Below the pieces are notes generated by a model, which was not told the origin of the DNA, did no database searches, and was given only the letters and a program-made list of their open reading frames with translations. A DNA stretch of 64,000 bases from assembly GCF_905120475.1 (NCBI RefSeq), contig NZ_CAJHOE010000001.1:372001-436000 (forward strand). The letters are read 5' to 3'. A program made the position numbers and the translations under genes. Source of the stretch: Campylobacter suis (lineage in GTDB: Bacteria > Campylobacterota > Campylobacteria > Campylobacterales > Campylobacteraceae). Of the stretch, positions 1-8,562 are shown piece after piece (the first letter of the stretch is position 1; every line of letters begins with the position of its first letter).

Positions 1-415
1 AAATATCACTGAAGCTACTCGTATAAATGAGATGGCTATGATACTTGGTATCAGTCTTTTAACACTTGGAAATTTCCTTGGAGGTGTTTGGGCAAATGAG
101 AGTTGGGGTAGATACTGGGGTTGGGATAGCAAGGAGACTTGGGCTTTGATCTCCATCCTTGTATATGCGGCTGTGCTTCATATGAGATTTGTTCCAAAGC
201 TTAATAGCCAATATGCCTTTGCTGTTGCTTCTATGTTTGCTTACTGGAGTATCATCATGACATATTTTGGTGTAAATTTCTATCTTGCAGGCATGCACTC
301 TTATGCCACAGGTGACCCGATGCCGATACCAAACTTTGTATATGTTACGGTTGCTGTGATGTTTGCATTGTCTATTTTCGCATATTATAAACGAAAAAGC
401 GTTCAGAGATTGTAA
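1..415 (+). CDS. ccsA: Cytochrome c biogenesis protein CcsA/CcsB, C-terminal part (5' truncated by window)
   Basis: This is the C-terminal end of the membrane haem-handling protein of system II cytochrome c maturation, which delivers haem to apocytochromes c on the periplasmic side. The reading frame is open from base 2, so the gene starts before the window. The key motif is the tryptophan-rich WWD-type segment WGRYWGWDSKETWA, followed by several hydrophobic segments and an LHMRF stretch typical of CcsA. In Campylobacter this domain is usually the C-terminal half of a large CcsB-CcsA fusion, which cannot be checked here. The next gene follows after a few bases. The family is certain; the exact gene name is inferred. 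Confidence 0.88.
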   Translation, partial: NITEATRINEMAMILGISLLTLGNFLGGVWANESWGRYWGWDSKETWALISILVYAAVLHMRFVPKLNSQYAFAVASMFAYWSIIMTYFGVNFYLAGMHSYATGDPMPIPNFVYVTVAVMFALSIFAYYKRKSVQRL

Positions 416-422
416 GGAAAAT

Positions 423-851
423 TTGTTGATTTGGGCTTTAGTTGCTATTTTTATATTGCTTTGTTTAGCTTTAGTTTTTTTGATATTAAAGCTAAGAGCT
501 GGCACACAAAGCCCAATTTTAGAGACTAAAACCACACCATCTCAGCAAGAAAAAACTATAGCTATAGATGACTTGTTGAGTGTTGTTTTAAATCCAAATT
601 CTAGTAAAAATGAGATTTTTGGTGCTTGTAGGATATTTGTAGAAAAACTTAGCATTCCACCAAAACAAGATGATAAAGCCTTAGATGATATTAAAAAGTA
701 TTTAAAATTTATAACTCTTGTGGCTTCTCATAAAAATGTCGATGCAAAGCTTATACTTTATCTGGGCACAAATGCAAAAAAGAAAAATCCATCTTACGAG
801 CGCGAGATAGAGATAAGTGAAGCAGAGGGGATAAATAATCGAGCAAAGTAG
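423..851 (+). CDS. Small membrane-anchored protein of unknown function
   Basis: I do not recognise this family. I place the start at the TTG at 423, because an AAGGAAAA ribosome site lies just before it and the upstream part of the open frame lies inside ccsA. The product of about 142 residues has one N-terminal membrane segment (LLIWALVAIFILLCLALVF and on), then a soluble, lysine-rich tail with no cysteine pairs or catalytic motif visible. It lies 7 bases after the cytochrome c maturation gene and before cheB, so it may be co-transcribed with either. TTG at 426 is an equally possible start. Confidence 0.6.
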   Translation: MLIWALVAIFILLCLALVFLILKLRAGTQSPILETKTTPSQQEKTIAIDDLLSVVLNPNSSKNEIFGACRIFVEKLSIPPKQDDKALDDIKKYLKFITLVASHKNVDAKLILYLGTNAKKKNPSYEREIEISEAEGINNRAK

Positions 852-908
852 TAAAAACAATAAATTTATGTTAAACTATAAATCTGTAAAAATTTACAAA
901 GGTAGTAT

Positions 909-1472
909 ATGGCTCAAAAGCTAGTTCTTATAGGTGCTTCCACAGGTGGTCCAGGACATATAAAAAAACTTTTAAAGGATATTAGACTAAACGGTGCTAG
1001 CGTAGTTATAGCCCAACATATGAATAAAATGTTCATACCATCTTTTGCCTCGCAAGTTGGCAAAGAGTGTGGTGTGGAAGTAGAGCTTTTGTCTGAGCGA
1101 AAAATTTTAAAAGATAAAATTTATATCTGTGACCAAAATTTTATAATTAGCGATGTGTTGCCAATATCTGCAAAACCAGTACCAGAAAAGGTTACGACAT
1201 TTACGCCAAATGTCGATGTTCTTTTTCACTCTGGCATTAGTGTTTGCAAACATACTGAGGTTATGGCTGTATTGCTAACAGGCATAGGTGATGACGGAGC
1301 TGCTGGGCTTGCAGCACTTTTTAAAGCTGGAGCAAAATGTCTTGCTGAGAGCGAAGAGAGTGCTATAGTTTATGGCATGCCAAAGCGGGCAAAAGAGCTA
1401 AATCCGCAGGTGCGAGTATTAAATGTTATGAGTATAAAAAAAGAGTTACAGGAGTTTTTAGATGTTCTTTAA
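909..1472 (+). CDS. cheB: Chemotaxis methylesterase CheB, catalytic domain only
   Basis: This protein-glutamate methylesterase removes methyl groups from chemoreceptors, opposing CheR during adaptation. All 187 residues form the catalytic domain. The triad is visible as S11 in GASTGG, H37 in AQHM and D128 in LTGIGDDGAAG. The N-terminal CheY-like receiver domain found in most CheB proteins is absent, which is the known Campylobacter form, so CheA phosphorylation cannot control it in the usual way. The gene overlaps cheR by 11 bases, which implies translational coupling. A TATAAA-type -10 candidate lies near 877. Confidence 0.93.
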   Translation: MAQKLVLIGASTGGPGHIKKLLKDIRLNGASVVIAQHMNKMFIPSFASQVGKECGVEVELLSERKILKDKIYICDQNFIISDVLPISAKPVPEKVTTFTPNVDVLFHSGISVCKHTEVMAVLLTGIGDDGAAGLAALFKAGAKCLAESEESAIVYGMPKRAKELNPQVRVLNVMSIKKELQEFLDVL

Positions 1473-2292
1473 TAAGCCAGAGATTGTAGCTGGGCAGGTT
1501 GTCGATACTCCAGAGCCAAAAGATATGGAAAACTTTAACGAGTTTATAAAAAATATCAGAATTTTATGCGGTGTTGATCTTGAGTCCAAAAGAGATATAA
1601 CGCTTAAGCGCCTAACTAGTTTTGCTAAAAACAACAATATCTCAACTTTTAAGGATATTGTAAGTTTGATACGTACAAACTACACATTAAGGCAAGATAT
1701 TTTAAATTTAATCACAGTCAATGAGACATATTTTTACAGAGAGTTGCCACAGCTAAAAGATGTAATAAACTACGCAAGAGACCTTGGTGGGGCTAGAATC
1801 CTCTGTGCGCCTTGCTCTACTGGAGATGAGGTTTATTCGCTTGCGATGCTTGCTGTGGAGATGGGGATTGAAAAGGGTGCGATAAGTATCGTTGGTATTG
1901 ATATAAACTCAGAAGCTATAAAACACTGCCAGGGTGCACACTATAACAGTAGGAGTATACATAGGCTTGACGATTTTCAAAAAAGTAGGTTTTTTGTAAA
2001 GCTTGAGGATGAAAAATTTGAGATAAAAAAGCAAGCTCTTTGCAAGTGTGAGTTTAAGGTGCTAAATGTATTTGATGATGCACTTTTTGCGCTTGGAAAA
2101 TTTGACATCATCCTTTCGCGAAATATGATGATATATTTTGACGATGAGTTTAGGTTAAAATGTGTTGAACGACTCCATAGGATGCTTGGCGATCATGGTA
2201 GATTTTATGCTGGTCATGCCGATCTTGTTCCTTATACTCCGCTATATGAAAAGCGCTTTAGCGGTGGAACAACATACTACGCAAAGGTTTAA
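1462..2292 (+). CDS. cheR: Chemotaxis protein methyltransferase CheR
   Basis: CheR methylates glutamates on chemoreceptors using S-adenosylmethionine. The 276-residue protein has the family layout: an N-terminal helical region, the VNETYFYREL motif near residue 87, the SAM-binding CAPCSTGDEVYSLAM segment, the GIDINSEAI acidic loop, and DIILSRNMMIYFD. Both termini look complete. It starts inside the end of cheB, so adaptation methylase and demethylase are made from one message. A strong hairpin terminator follows. Confidence 0.93.
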   Translation: MFFNKPEIVAGQVVDTPEPKDMENFNEFIKNIRILCGVDLESKRDITLKRLTSFAKNNNISTFKDIVSLIRTNYTLRQDILNLITVNETYFYRELPQLKDVINYARDLGGARILCAPCSTGDEVYSLAMLAVEMGIEKGAISIVGIDINSEAIKHCQGAHYNSRSIHRLDDFQKSRFFVKLEDEKFEIKKQALCKCEFKVLNVFDDALFALGKFDIILSRNMMIYFDDEFRLKCVERLHRMLGDHGRFYAGHADLVPYTPLYEKRFSGGTTYYAKV

Positions 2293-2317
2293 GTTTTAGT
2301 TTATAGGGGTTGTAGAT

Positions 2318-2343
2318 ATTCGGGGCAAGTTGCCCCGAATTTT
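2318..2343 (+). terminator. Intrinsic terminator after cheR
   Basis: An inverted repeat of 11 bases (ATTCGGGGCAA / TTGCCCCGAAT) surrounds a single G, effectively a GC-rich stem with an AAGTT loop, and runs into TTTT on the plus strand. The T tract overlaps the stop codon of the convergent hpf gene. Confidence 0.85.
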
Positions 2344-2869
2344 AGTAAAGACCAAATTTTCCGTCATTTCTTTTATAAATAACACGCATTTTTGCATCAA
2401 TGTCATTAAATACATAAAACTGCATGTCGCTAGTTTTTAAATGCTCTAGGGCCTCTTCTATCTCAAGTGGCTTGTAAAGCTCAAGCTCCATAGGGACTAT
2501 CTCATCTACACCCTCTACCTTCTCTTCCCCAATATGCGAGCGCGTCTCTTTATCGTCAGCCTTGCCTTTTACGGTTGTTCTTTTATCATGCTCTCTTCTT
2601 AAAACCTTTGAAGCACGCTCAATAGCAAGATCTATCGCAGCATACAAGTCTTTGTCTTTTTGGCGGATAACTATGGTGTCTTTGTGTGCTAAATTTAGTG
2701 CAAATTCCGCACTAAAACCCTTTTTGCCTTGTTTTTCATCAGCTGAAACTACACATCTGCCTGAGATGATGTCTAGGTTGTATTTGCCAAGCGTTTCAAA
2801 CGCATTTTCGATGTAGCCTTTTATAGGCTCGGTAAGTTCTATTTGTCTGCCTGTGATGCTTGTATTCAT
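2342..2869 (-). CDS. hpf: Ribosome hibernation-promoting factor, long form
   Basis: This protein binds the ribosome in stationary phase; the long form pairs 70S particles into inactive 100S dimers. At 175 residues it is a long HPF: an N-terminal RaiA/HPF fold (ITGRQIELTEPIKGYIENAF) joined by a charged linker to the C-terminal dimerisation tail (YKPLEIEEALEHLKTSDMQF). It is transcribed alone, convergent with cheR. An AAGGAGGATG ribosome site directly precedes the ATG. Confidence 0.93.
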   Translation of the reverse strand: MNTSITGRQIELTEPIKGYIENAFETLGKYNLDIISGRCVVSADEKQGKKGFSAEFALNLAHKDTIVIRQKDKDLYAAIDLAIERASKVLRREHDKRTTVKGKADDKETRSHIGEEKVEGVDEIVPMELELYKPLEIEEALEHLKTSDMQFYVFNDIDAKMRVIYKRNDGKFGLY

Positions 2870-2934
2870 CGCATCCTCCTTACTTTAAAGTGTATCAGTA
2901 TTATAACAACAAGAGGCTAAAGTAATAATAAAAT

Positions 2935-3372
2935 TTAAAGTTTTTGCAAAGTTCTCTTAAAAAATCTCACTGGATAAATTTGCGCATCGTCTTCACTTTT
3001 GTTGTAAGTAACGCCAACATCGATTATAACGCTACCATTTTGATTAGGCTCTGAAATTTTTATGCCTTTGCAGCTGCCGATATTTCCAAAAAGTTCTATT
3101 GAAATTTTTATATCATAGAGCTTTACGGTTGTATTTGGCGGAGTAAAAGTTGTGCTGATGTCTGTTAGGCATCCTTGGTTAAAGTCATGTTTTAAAAGCC
3201 GTAACATGGCGTATTCTGTGGCACCTTGGGCGAGAATTTCTGCTTGTTCGCTTATGTAGCTTTGGGTAACTGAGTTTGAGCTAGTTGCTGAAAATTTTAA
3301 AGAAAGCATAGCTATACCCATCACGCCAATCATAAAAAATATCGCCATAAGTAAACTAAAGCCACTTCTCAT
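2935..3372 (-). CDS. Pseudopilin-like protein (third in cluster)
   Basis: The product is a 145-residue exported protein with a pilin-like N-terminus: a short basic leader MRSGF, then a long hydrophobic helix. I take the ATG at 3372, because it overlaps the stop of the upstream gene as ATGA and gives the short leader expected for prepilin peptidase; a longer frame to 3423 exists. Position 5 of the mature helix is not the usual glutamate (the sequence is FSLLM), as in some pilus-tip subunits such as GspK/PilX/MshP-like proteins. It is last in the fliW/PA14/pilin run. The exact role is not known. Confidence 0.7.
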   Translation of the reverse strand: MRSGFSLLMAIFFMIGVMGIAMLSLKFSATSSNSVTQSYISEQAEILAQGATEYAMLRLLKHDFNQGCLTDISTTFTPPNTTVKLYDIKISIELFGNIGSCKGIKISEPNQNGSVIIDVGVTYNKSEDDAQIYPVRFFKRTLQKL

Positions 3373-4199
3373 TGCACGACCTTGCTTTTGCATAAAGTAT
3401 CTAAATTTTGGTTGCTTAGGCATAACTTTAGCCTTATCGATCCATCATTTGCGCCAAATACAAATGTGCTTACATTTTTGGCTAATACCGCACTTTCACC
3501 ATCTTTTGCACTCTCATTAAGCCATGGGCGGTAGTTAAAATAAAGCACAAGTTCGTTTTGTGCTGTAACTTGACTAGGAACCACTCTTATGGCGTAAGCC
3601 GTATGTGCTATGTGATAATGCTCGCTTACAAGCCCATCCAAACGCCTTTTGCCAAGCTCAAAAGTGATGTCATCTTTTATTTTTGCTGTGTCTAAATTTG
3701 TCTTACCACTATAACCAAAATCACTAGCGTTATAGTTTAGAGATTTAAATATCACAGCAAGTTCAAAATCAGAACCAAATTTTGGATTTAGATCGCCGAT
3801 GACACTATCTAGTTTTGTTAGTTTGCTTAAAGGCGTTTTTATGGTTTGTTTTGTGCTTGCTTGAAGGTCTGCAAAGCCGCTATAGATGCTCTCAAAAAAT
3901 GCTTCAGGAGTGTAGGCTACAAATTCAAGCGTATCATAGTCTGAGCCACCTTTATGTAAAAGAGGTAAAAATTTATCACTACCCCACTCTTTTGCTACCG
4001 CGCTTTCAGGGATGCGCACAGCAAGTAGTTTACCAATATACTCAAGTACATTTTGGCTTTGTAGCTCAAGTCTTACCATGCGCTCGCTGGTAGAATAATT
4101 TTTATAAAGAACAAGCAATAAATTTATGCCTGCCGTTGCCATTATCGCTATGATAACTACAACTAAAACAATCTCAATAAGACTAAAAGCTCTTCTCAT
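3369..4199 (-). CDS. Prepilin-type N-terminal cleavage/methylation protein (second in cluster)
   Basis: The 276-residue product starts MRRAFSLIEIVLVVVIIAIM, the class III signal of type IV pilins and type II secretion pseudopilins, with the helix glutamate at mature position +5 after cleavage before the phenylalanine. The unusual alanine in place of glycine at -1 is tolerated in this class. The large C-terminal domain suggests a minor pilin of the PilW/MshO/GspJ type. The gene overlaps both neighbours by 4 bases, pointing to one transcript. Function is inferred from the leader and context only. Confidence 0.8.
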   Translation of the reverse strand: MRRAFSLIEIVLVVVIIAIMATAGINLLLVLYKNYSTSERMVRLELQSQNVLEYIGKLLAVRIPESAVAKEWGSDKFLPLLHKGGSDYDTLEFVAYTPEAFFESIYSGFADLQASTKQTIKTPLSKLTKLDSVIGDLNPKFGSDFELAVIFKSLNYNASDFGYSGKTNLDTAKIKDDITFELGKRRLDGLVSEHYHIAHTAYAIRVVPSQVTAQNELVLYFNYRPWLNESAKDGESAVLAKNVSTFVFGANDGSIRLKLCLSNQNLDTLCKSKVVQ

Positions 4200-4789
4200 T
4201 TTAACTGCTTTATCATCACGCCTTCAAGTTCACCGATATTTGTAACGATGGCATGCATGCGTATATTTTGACTTTGACTTTCAACACCTGCTTTGCCGTT
4301 TATGGTAACTAGCTTTGCATCAAAATTTTCTAAAACGCTTATATTCTCATCAAATGGCGTTCTTGTAGGATATGTGCTAATCTCATAGCTAAAATTTTGT
4401 GTAAAGTCGCTTGTATTGTTTGGGGTAAAATTTTCGCTTTTTATCTTATCTATACTTTGTAGGCTAGAGCAGCTACCATCGTGGGAGACTAAAATTTTAG
4501 TATCAGCAAAATTTCTGCGCCCTTCACCAAAAAGCCCAAATTTGATATAGAAATTTTCACTAGCAAAAATAGGCACGCTTTGACCTTCGTGTTCGTTTAT
4601 GTAGGCACATGTATAAGGCGATTTTATAGCTAAAACAAGTGCGCTCTTTGCGTTTGTAACGCTTTGGCTTAGTGTGCTTTTTGCATTTGCATTAGCACTT
4701 AGTTTCATAATGGCTGGCAAAGATATACTTATAATGCCTATTATAACTATTGATACGATGGTTTCTATGAGAGAAAAACCTTTTTTCAT
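4196..4789 (-). CDS. Prepilin-type N-terminal cleavage/methylation protein (first in cluster)
   Basis: The N-terminus MKKGFSLIETIVSIVIIGII is a canonical type IV prepilin leader, with GF cleavage and glutamate at mature position 5. I choose the ATG at 4789, giving 197 residues and a 4-residue leader; a GTG at 4804 would add five residues and overlap the upstream stop. Neither start has a strong ribosome site, so coupling to the upstream gene is likely. The rest of the protein has no motif I recognise. Likely a minor pilin or pseudopilin assembled with the two following products. Confidence 0.8.
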   Translation of the reverse strand: MKKGFSLIETIVSIVIIGIISISLPAIMKLSANANAKSTLSQSVTNAKSALVLAIKSPYTCAYINEHEGQSVPIFASENFYIKFGLFGEGRRNFADTKILVSHDGSCSSLQSIDKIKSENFTPNNTSDFTQNFSYEISTYPTRTPFDENISVLENFDAKLVTINGKAGVESQSQNIRMHAIVTNIGELEGVMIKQLK

Positions 4790-4797
4790 TATGACTT

Positions 4798-7383
4798 TTA
4801 CCACTCTATGCGACGATTTTTACGCTCTTGTATAGTTTTATAGATAAACTCGCCCACTGATTTTTGCTCTCCATTTGTGTTGTATGACTTGCCGTGCCAA
4901 GCATCATCTTGTCTATAAAGCCTAAGCCAAAAATAAGGCTTTTGCTCAAACCAAGTTATATTATCATCAAAAATAGGCGAAATTTTATCCTTTAGCCCCT
5001 CTTTTTGACTGTTGTTTTCAAATGTAAGCTCTCTAATACCATTTTCTAGCTTGCCAGCGCCCTTAAATTTACTCTCATCGCTTCCAACAAATAAACTTTC
5101 ATAATTTTTTGCGATATCAAAATTTTCGCTATGTTTTTTATTTGTTCGCCAGTTTGAAGATGCTGGCATTAGCTCACCAAAAAAGTCAAAATTTTCTATC
5201 AAGTCGCAGTTTTTTTCACAAAAAAAGCCGTAGTGCTCATCTACTTTTATGTCATTAAAATTAAGCTCATGAAGCGCAGAATATACTCTAGCATTAAGAA
5301 ATGCGACTTTTTTATCAGAGTTTTGTTGATTTGTTGCAAGGTTTTTGTTATCTTTTGTATATAAATTTTTTATTTCAAATTTGCTCGCATCTATTAAAAA
5401 TGGCTCTTTGTTATCACTTTTATTAAAATTAAAAGCTAATGCCTGCTTTGCTTTGCCATCTCTAAAAAGCTCTTTTTTGATAACAAAAGTGCCGTTATTT
5501 TCTTGTAAAAAGTAAAATTTTTCATCTTTTTCATGTAAAATTTCTACTAAAATATCCTTTGCATAGCAATTTTTTGTAAAATTTTTAAGCTCTTTACCAT
5601 TATAACTTTTTGCCAAAAACTCCAAAATCAAGCTAGCTGACATCTGTGAGTGCGAGCTTTTGTTGTTGTCATTTACATATACAAAATTCTCATCAAACGC
5701 ACCACTAATACTTGCATTTATATCAAAACTTGTAGGCAAAACATCAAGTGTGACATCGTCTGCATTTTTAACATAGCAAGAAACCAGCCCATCACTTGAA
5801 AGCCCAGCAGTTATACCCTTAATCAAAATATCCTTGCATTCATACCCGTATTTTTTTACCTGCTCTATGGTTTTTGCTTTTTTAAAGTCATCTTGAGTGC
5901 TAAAATTTTGATACTTTTGACTATCTATTTGGCTAAATTCATCATCTAAGATATTTATCTCAAAGCTTACAACATCATCAAAAATAACATCTTCTTGCGT
6001 GCTAACTCCACCATTAAAAATGATAGATGGGACAAGGGAAACTTCTTTTACATCTGTTTTGCAAGAGTCATCATTTGGCTTTGGGGTTAGGGTATTTGTT
6101 AAAATTTCTCTCTTATTTAAATTTATAGTTTTTTGAGTGAGTTTAGTGCTGTATGTTTTTGAAATTTTGCCATTTATATCATTTGCTATGATATGCCAAC
6201 TCGCTTTCTTGCCAGCCTTAAAGGCACTTGTATCATCTGTTTGAAGCATAAAATTTGCTGGCAAAACAGCAAAGGCATCGTCATCATCATAATGATCTTT
6301 AAGATATTCTAAGACTTTAGTCTTGCTTTCGCCGTTTTTAAAGGCGCCTAACACCACAGCCTTACTTGCTTCAAAGCTTTGCAAAAAGCACTCGTTTGCT
6401 CTGATACTAGCAAGCTTTTTTGAAAATTCATAGTTTATGTTTGACTTGTTGTTTTTTATGGTGGTGTTTGTGTATTTGGCATATATGTCAAATATCTGAT
6501 GGCTATTAGCCCCATTTTTTGCAACTAAGCAGTAGCGATACGCCTTGCCCGCGTGCTTTGTTACCATCGGGCTATAAAATTTCCATTCGCTGCTTTTATC
6601 TTGTATAAAAAATCTCTCATCTATAACTCTCACTTCATCTGAACTTAAATTTGTGCTAACATGTGGCACTTGCCACGAGAAGCTATCTTTGCCAATAACT
6701 CTCATATATTCAAATATATTTTGTGGATTTTTAAATTTTGCTCTTCCTGTTGTTTTTTCTGGGTTTGTATAGTTTAGCCAAAGTAGCGAAAAAACAGCGT
6801 CCTTGGAATTTGTGTTAAGTTTTATGTTTATATCGTGATAGCCCTGTGTTAGTTTGATGAAATTTTTGCTTATGTCTAAATTATTTGATGTTAAAAAGAG
6901 TTCTTTTAGGGAGATAGTTTGAAGCTTTTTATCGTTTAGTGTAACACTAAAATTTACACTATTATCATCAGTAAAAAAGGCATAAGTCCCAGTATCTTGT
7001 ACATAAATATAGCCCTTCCACTCTACACTCCAGCTCTTTTGTGAAATTTGAAGCGGTGCATTTAGTGGATCGGCAAGTGATTTGTAAGGGTAAAAATAGC
7101 GATCATTTTGTTTTGGGCTAAAGTTAAAATTTATATTTTCATCGATATAAAAACCACCATTTTCATCGACATTTAAGGGGCTAAATTTGCTTGCATATAC
7201 AGGCGAAGTACCTTTAAAATTTAACTTTTTAAAAATACCAGCATCACCATCTTTGTAGTAGGCTTTTAGACCACATTTGCTATCTTTTTGCTCGCAGTCT
7301 ATGCCATTTGAAATTTCGGCAACAACGCCAAAGGCGGTAACACAAATAAACAAAGTAAGTAAAATGTGCCGCCAAAAGTGCAT
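4798..7383 (-). CDS. Large exported PA14-domain protein, candidate pilus-associated adhesin
   Basis: This 861-residue protein has a signal peptide (first 22 residues) and, at about residues 38-206, a PA14-like carbohydrate-binding domain: W-x-G at 122-124, DTGTYAFFTDD at 130-140, a GYHDINI segment at 181 and LLWLNY near 200. The following 650 residues are beta-rich, with scattered cysteines, and I do not recognise them. It sits 4 bases after fliW and directly before three pilin-like genes, the arrangement seen for large tip or surface proteins encoded with minor pilins (MshQ or PilY1 style). Adhesin function is inferred. Confidence 0.7.
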   Translation of the reverse strand: MHFWRHILLTLFICVTAFGVVAEISNGIDCEQKDSKCGLKAYYKDGDAGIFKKLNFKGTSPVYASKFSPLNVDENGGFYIDENINFNFSPKQNDRYFYPYKSLADPLNAPLQISQKSWSVEWKGYIYVQDTGTYAFFTDDNSVNFSVTLNDKKLQTISLKELFLTSNNLDISKNFIKLTQGYHDINIKLNTNSKDAVFSLLWLNYTNPEKTTGRAKFKNPQNIFEYMRVIGKDSFSWQVPHVSTNLSSDEVRVIDERFFIQDKSSEWKFYSPMVTKHAGKAYRYCLVAKNGANSHQIFDIYAKYTNTTIKNNKSNINYEFSKKLASIRANECFLQSFEASKAVVLGAFKNGESKTKVLEYLKDHYDDDDAFAVLPANFMLQTDDTSAFKAGKKASWHIIANDINGKISKTYSTKLTQKTINLNKREILTNTLTPKPNDDSCKTDVKEVSLVPSIIFNGGVSTQEDVIFDDVVSFEINILDDEFSQIDSQKYQNFSTQDDFKKAKTIEQVKKYGYECKDILIKGITAGLSSDGLVSCYVKNADDVTLDVLPTSFDINASISGAFDENFVYVNDNNKSSHSQMSASLILEFLAKSYNGKELKNFTKNCYAKDILVEILHEKDEKFYFLQENNGTFVIKKELFRDGKAKQALAFNFNKSDNKEPFLIDASKFEIKNLYTKDNKNLATNQQNSDKKVAFLNARVYSALHELNFNDIKVDEHYGFFCEKNCDLIENFDFFGELMPASSNWRTNKKHSENFDIAKNYESLFVGSDESKFKGAGKLENGIRELTFENNSQKEGLKDKISPIFDDNITWFEQKPYFWLRLYRQDDAWHGKSYNTNGEQKSVGEFIYKTIQERKNRRIEW

Positions 7384-7387
7384 AAAG

Positions 7388-7771
7388 TTATTTTTGTATA
7401 AAGCTCTCTATCTGTTCAGCTTGTCCGTATTGTGGGTATAGGTTCATATCTAAAACTACTTGAGAAAGCGTCATGTTGTCCATATTGCAAACTATAGGAG
7501 CCATAAAATTTACATGTGATTTTTCAAGTGGCAACGATACTACCAAAATGTTATAAACACGAAGTTCGCTTGTATCTTTTATCTGCATAAGTTCTTCATA
7601 GTAGCTTGGAATTTCAAACTCATAGTCCCTAAGTGCATACGGGTTTATCATAGTAAAAGATGTTGCATCATCTTTGCTTTGAAGTTTTACAAAAAATTTA
7701 TCAAGCTCGATAAGCTCCATCGTTTTTATATGCTCAAAACCAAGTATCGGACTTTTAACGGTGAATGTCAT
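7388..7771 (-). CDS. fliW: Flagellar assembly factor FliW
   Basis: FliW binds and antagonises CsrA and also binds flagellin, so that flagellin synthesis follows filament assembly; this is well established in Campylobacter and Bacillus. The 127 residues match the family along their length, including SPILGFE near the start, YFVKLQS-like core strands and [27 protein letters not shown] ribosome site precedes the ATG. It is divergent from bamD and is the first gene of the PA14/pilin run, with a 4-base gap. Confidence 0.9.
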   Translation of the reverse strand: MTFTVKSPILGFEHIKTMELIELDKFFVKLQSKDDATSFTMINPYALRDYEFEIPSYYEELMQIKDTSELRVYNILVVSLPLEKSHVNFMAPIVCNMDNMTLSQVVLDMNLYPQYGQAEQIESFIQK

Positions 7772-7905
7772 TTTTTCTCCTATTTTAAGTTTGCTTATAT
7801 TGTATCATTTTTCTTGTTAAAAAACAAAAAATTTCTAAATTTATCCAAAAATAATCGCAAAAAATGTAAAATAGCAAAAATATAAAAATAAGTTAAAGGG
7901 TTTTG

Positions 7906-8553
7906 ATGTTAAAAATCACTAAATTTTTACTAGCATTTGGCGTTGCGTCTATCTTTTTTGGGTGCGCTGAAAAATATACTGAGCTTTATAATCTAAGTCC
8001 AGACGAGTGGTATGAGCAAATCATTGCTGATATAAAGGCAGTTGATCTAGAAAGCGCGGATAAACACTATATATCTATGGCAAGCGAGCATGTTGCAAGC
8101 CCACTTTTAGAGCAAATTTTACTCATTTTAGCACAAGCTCATGCTGATGAGGAGGAGTATATTTTAGCTAATCACTATCTTGATGAGTATATCAAAAAGT
8201 ATGGCGATAATGGAGAAAAAACAGAATTCGCCCAGTACCTTAAGATAAAGGCAAATTTTGATAGCTTTAGCCAGCCAAATAGAAACCAAAAACTAATGGA
8301 AGATAGCATTGCCGAGATAGAGAAATTTCTTTATATGTACCCATTTACGAAATTTCGCCCACTTATTGAGACGATGCTTATAAAATTTAAGTTAGCCACA
8401 TACTACCTTGATATGCAGATTTATGACCTTTATGTTCGCACAGGACGAGATGTTTCGGCTGAAATTTACAAAAAAAAGCTAGACGAGTCTGCTTTAAAGG
8501 ATGCGAATTTGCTTGAGCCAAATTTGCCTTGGTATCGTAGTATGTTTGAATAG
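7906..8553 (+). CDS. bamD: Outer membrane assembly lipoprotein BamD
   Basis: BamD is the essential lipoprotein of the BAM complex that folds outer membrane beta-barrels. The protein begins with a signal peptide and lipobox ending IFFGC (C20), then the helical tetratricopeptide-like body (ADEEEYILANHYLDEYIKKY; EKFLYMYPFTKF). I use the ATG at 7906, preceded by AAAGGG, rather than a TTG one codon earlier. At 215 residues it is of normal length. It lies 9 bases before lon, and the same pairing is found in C. jejuni. Confidence 0.88.
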   Translation: MLKITKFLLAFGVASIFFGCAEKYTELYNLSPDEWYEQIIADIKAVDLESADKHYISMASEHVASPLLEQILLILAQAHADEEEYILANHYLDEYIKKYGDNGEKTEFAQYLKIKANFDSFSQPNRNQKLMEDSIAEIEKFLYMYPFTKFRPLIETMLIKFKLATYYLDMQIYDLYVRTGRDVSAEIYKKKLDESALKDANLLEPNLPWYRSMFE

Positions 8554-8562
8554 GAGAGTGTT

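Noticed and set aside
59-535. Minus-strand open frame of 158 codons
   Set aside because: It lies opposite ccsA and the membrane protein gene, has no ribosome site and no family resemblance.
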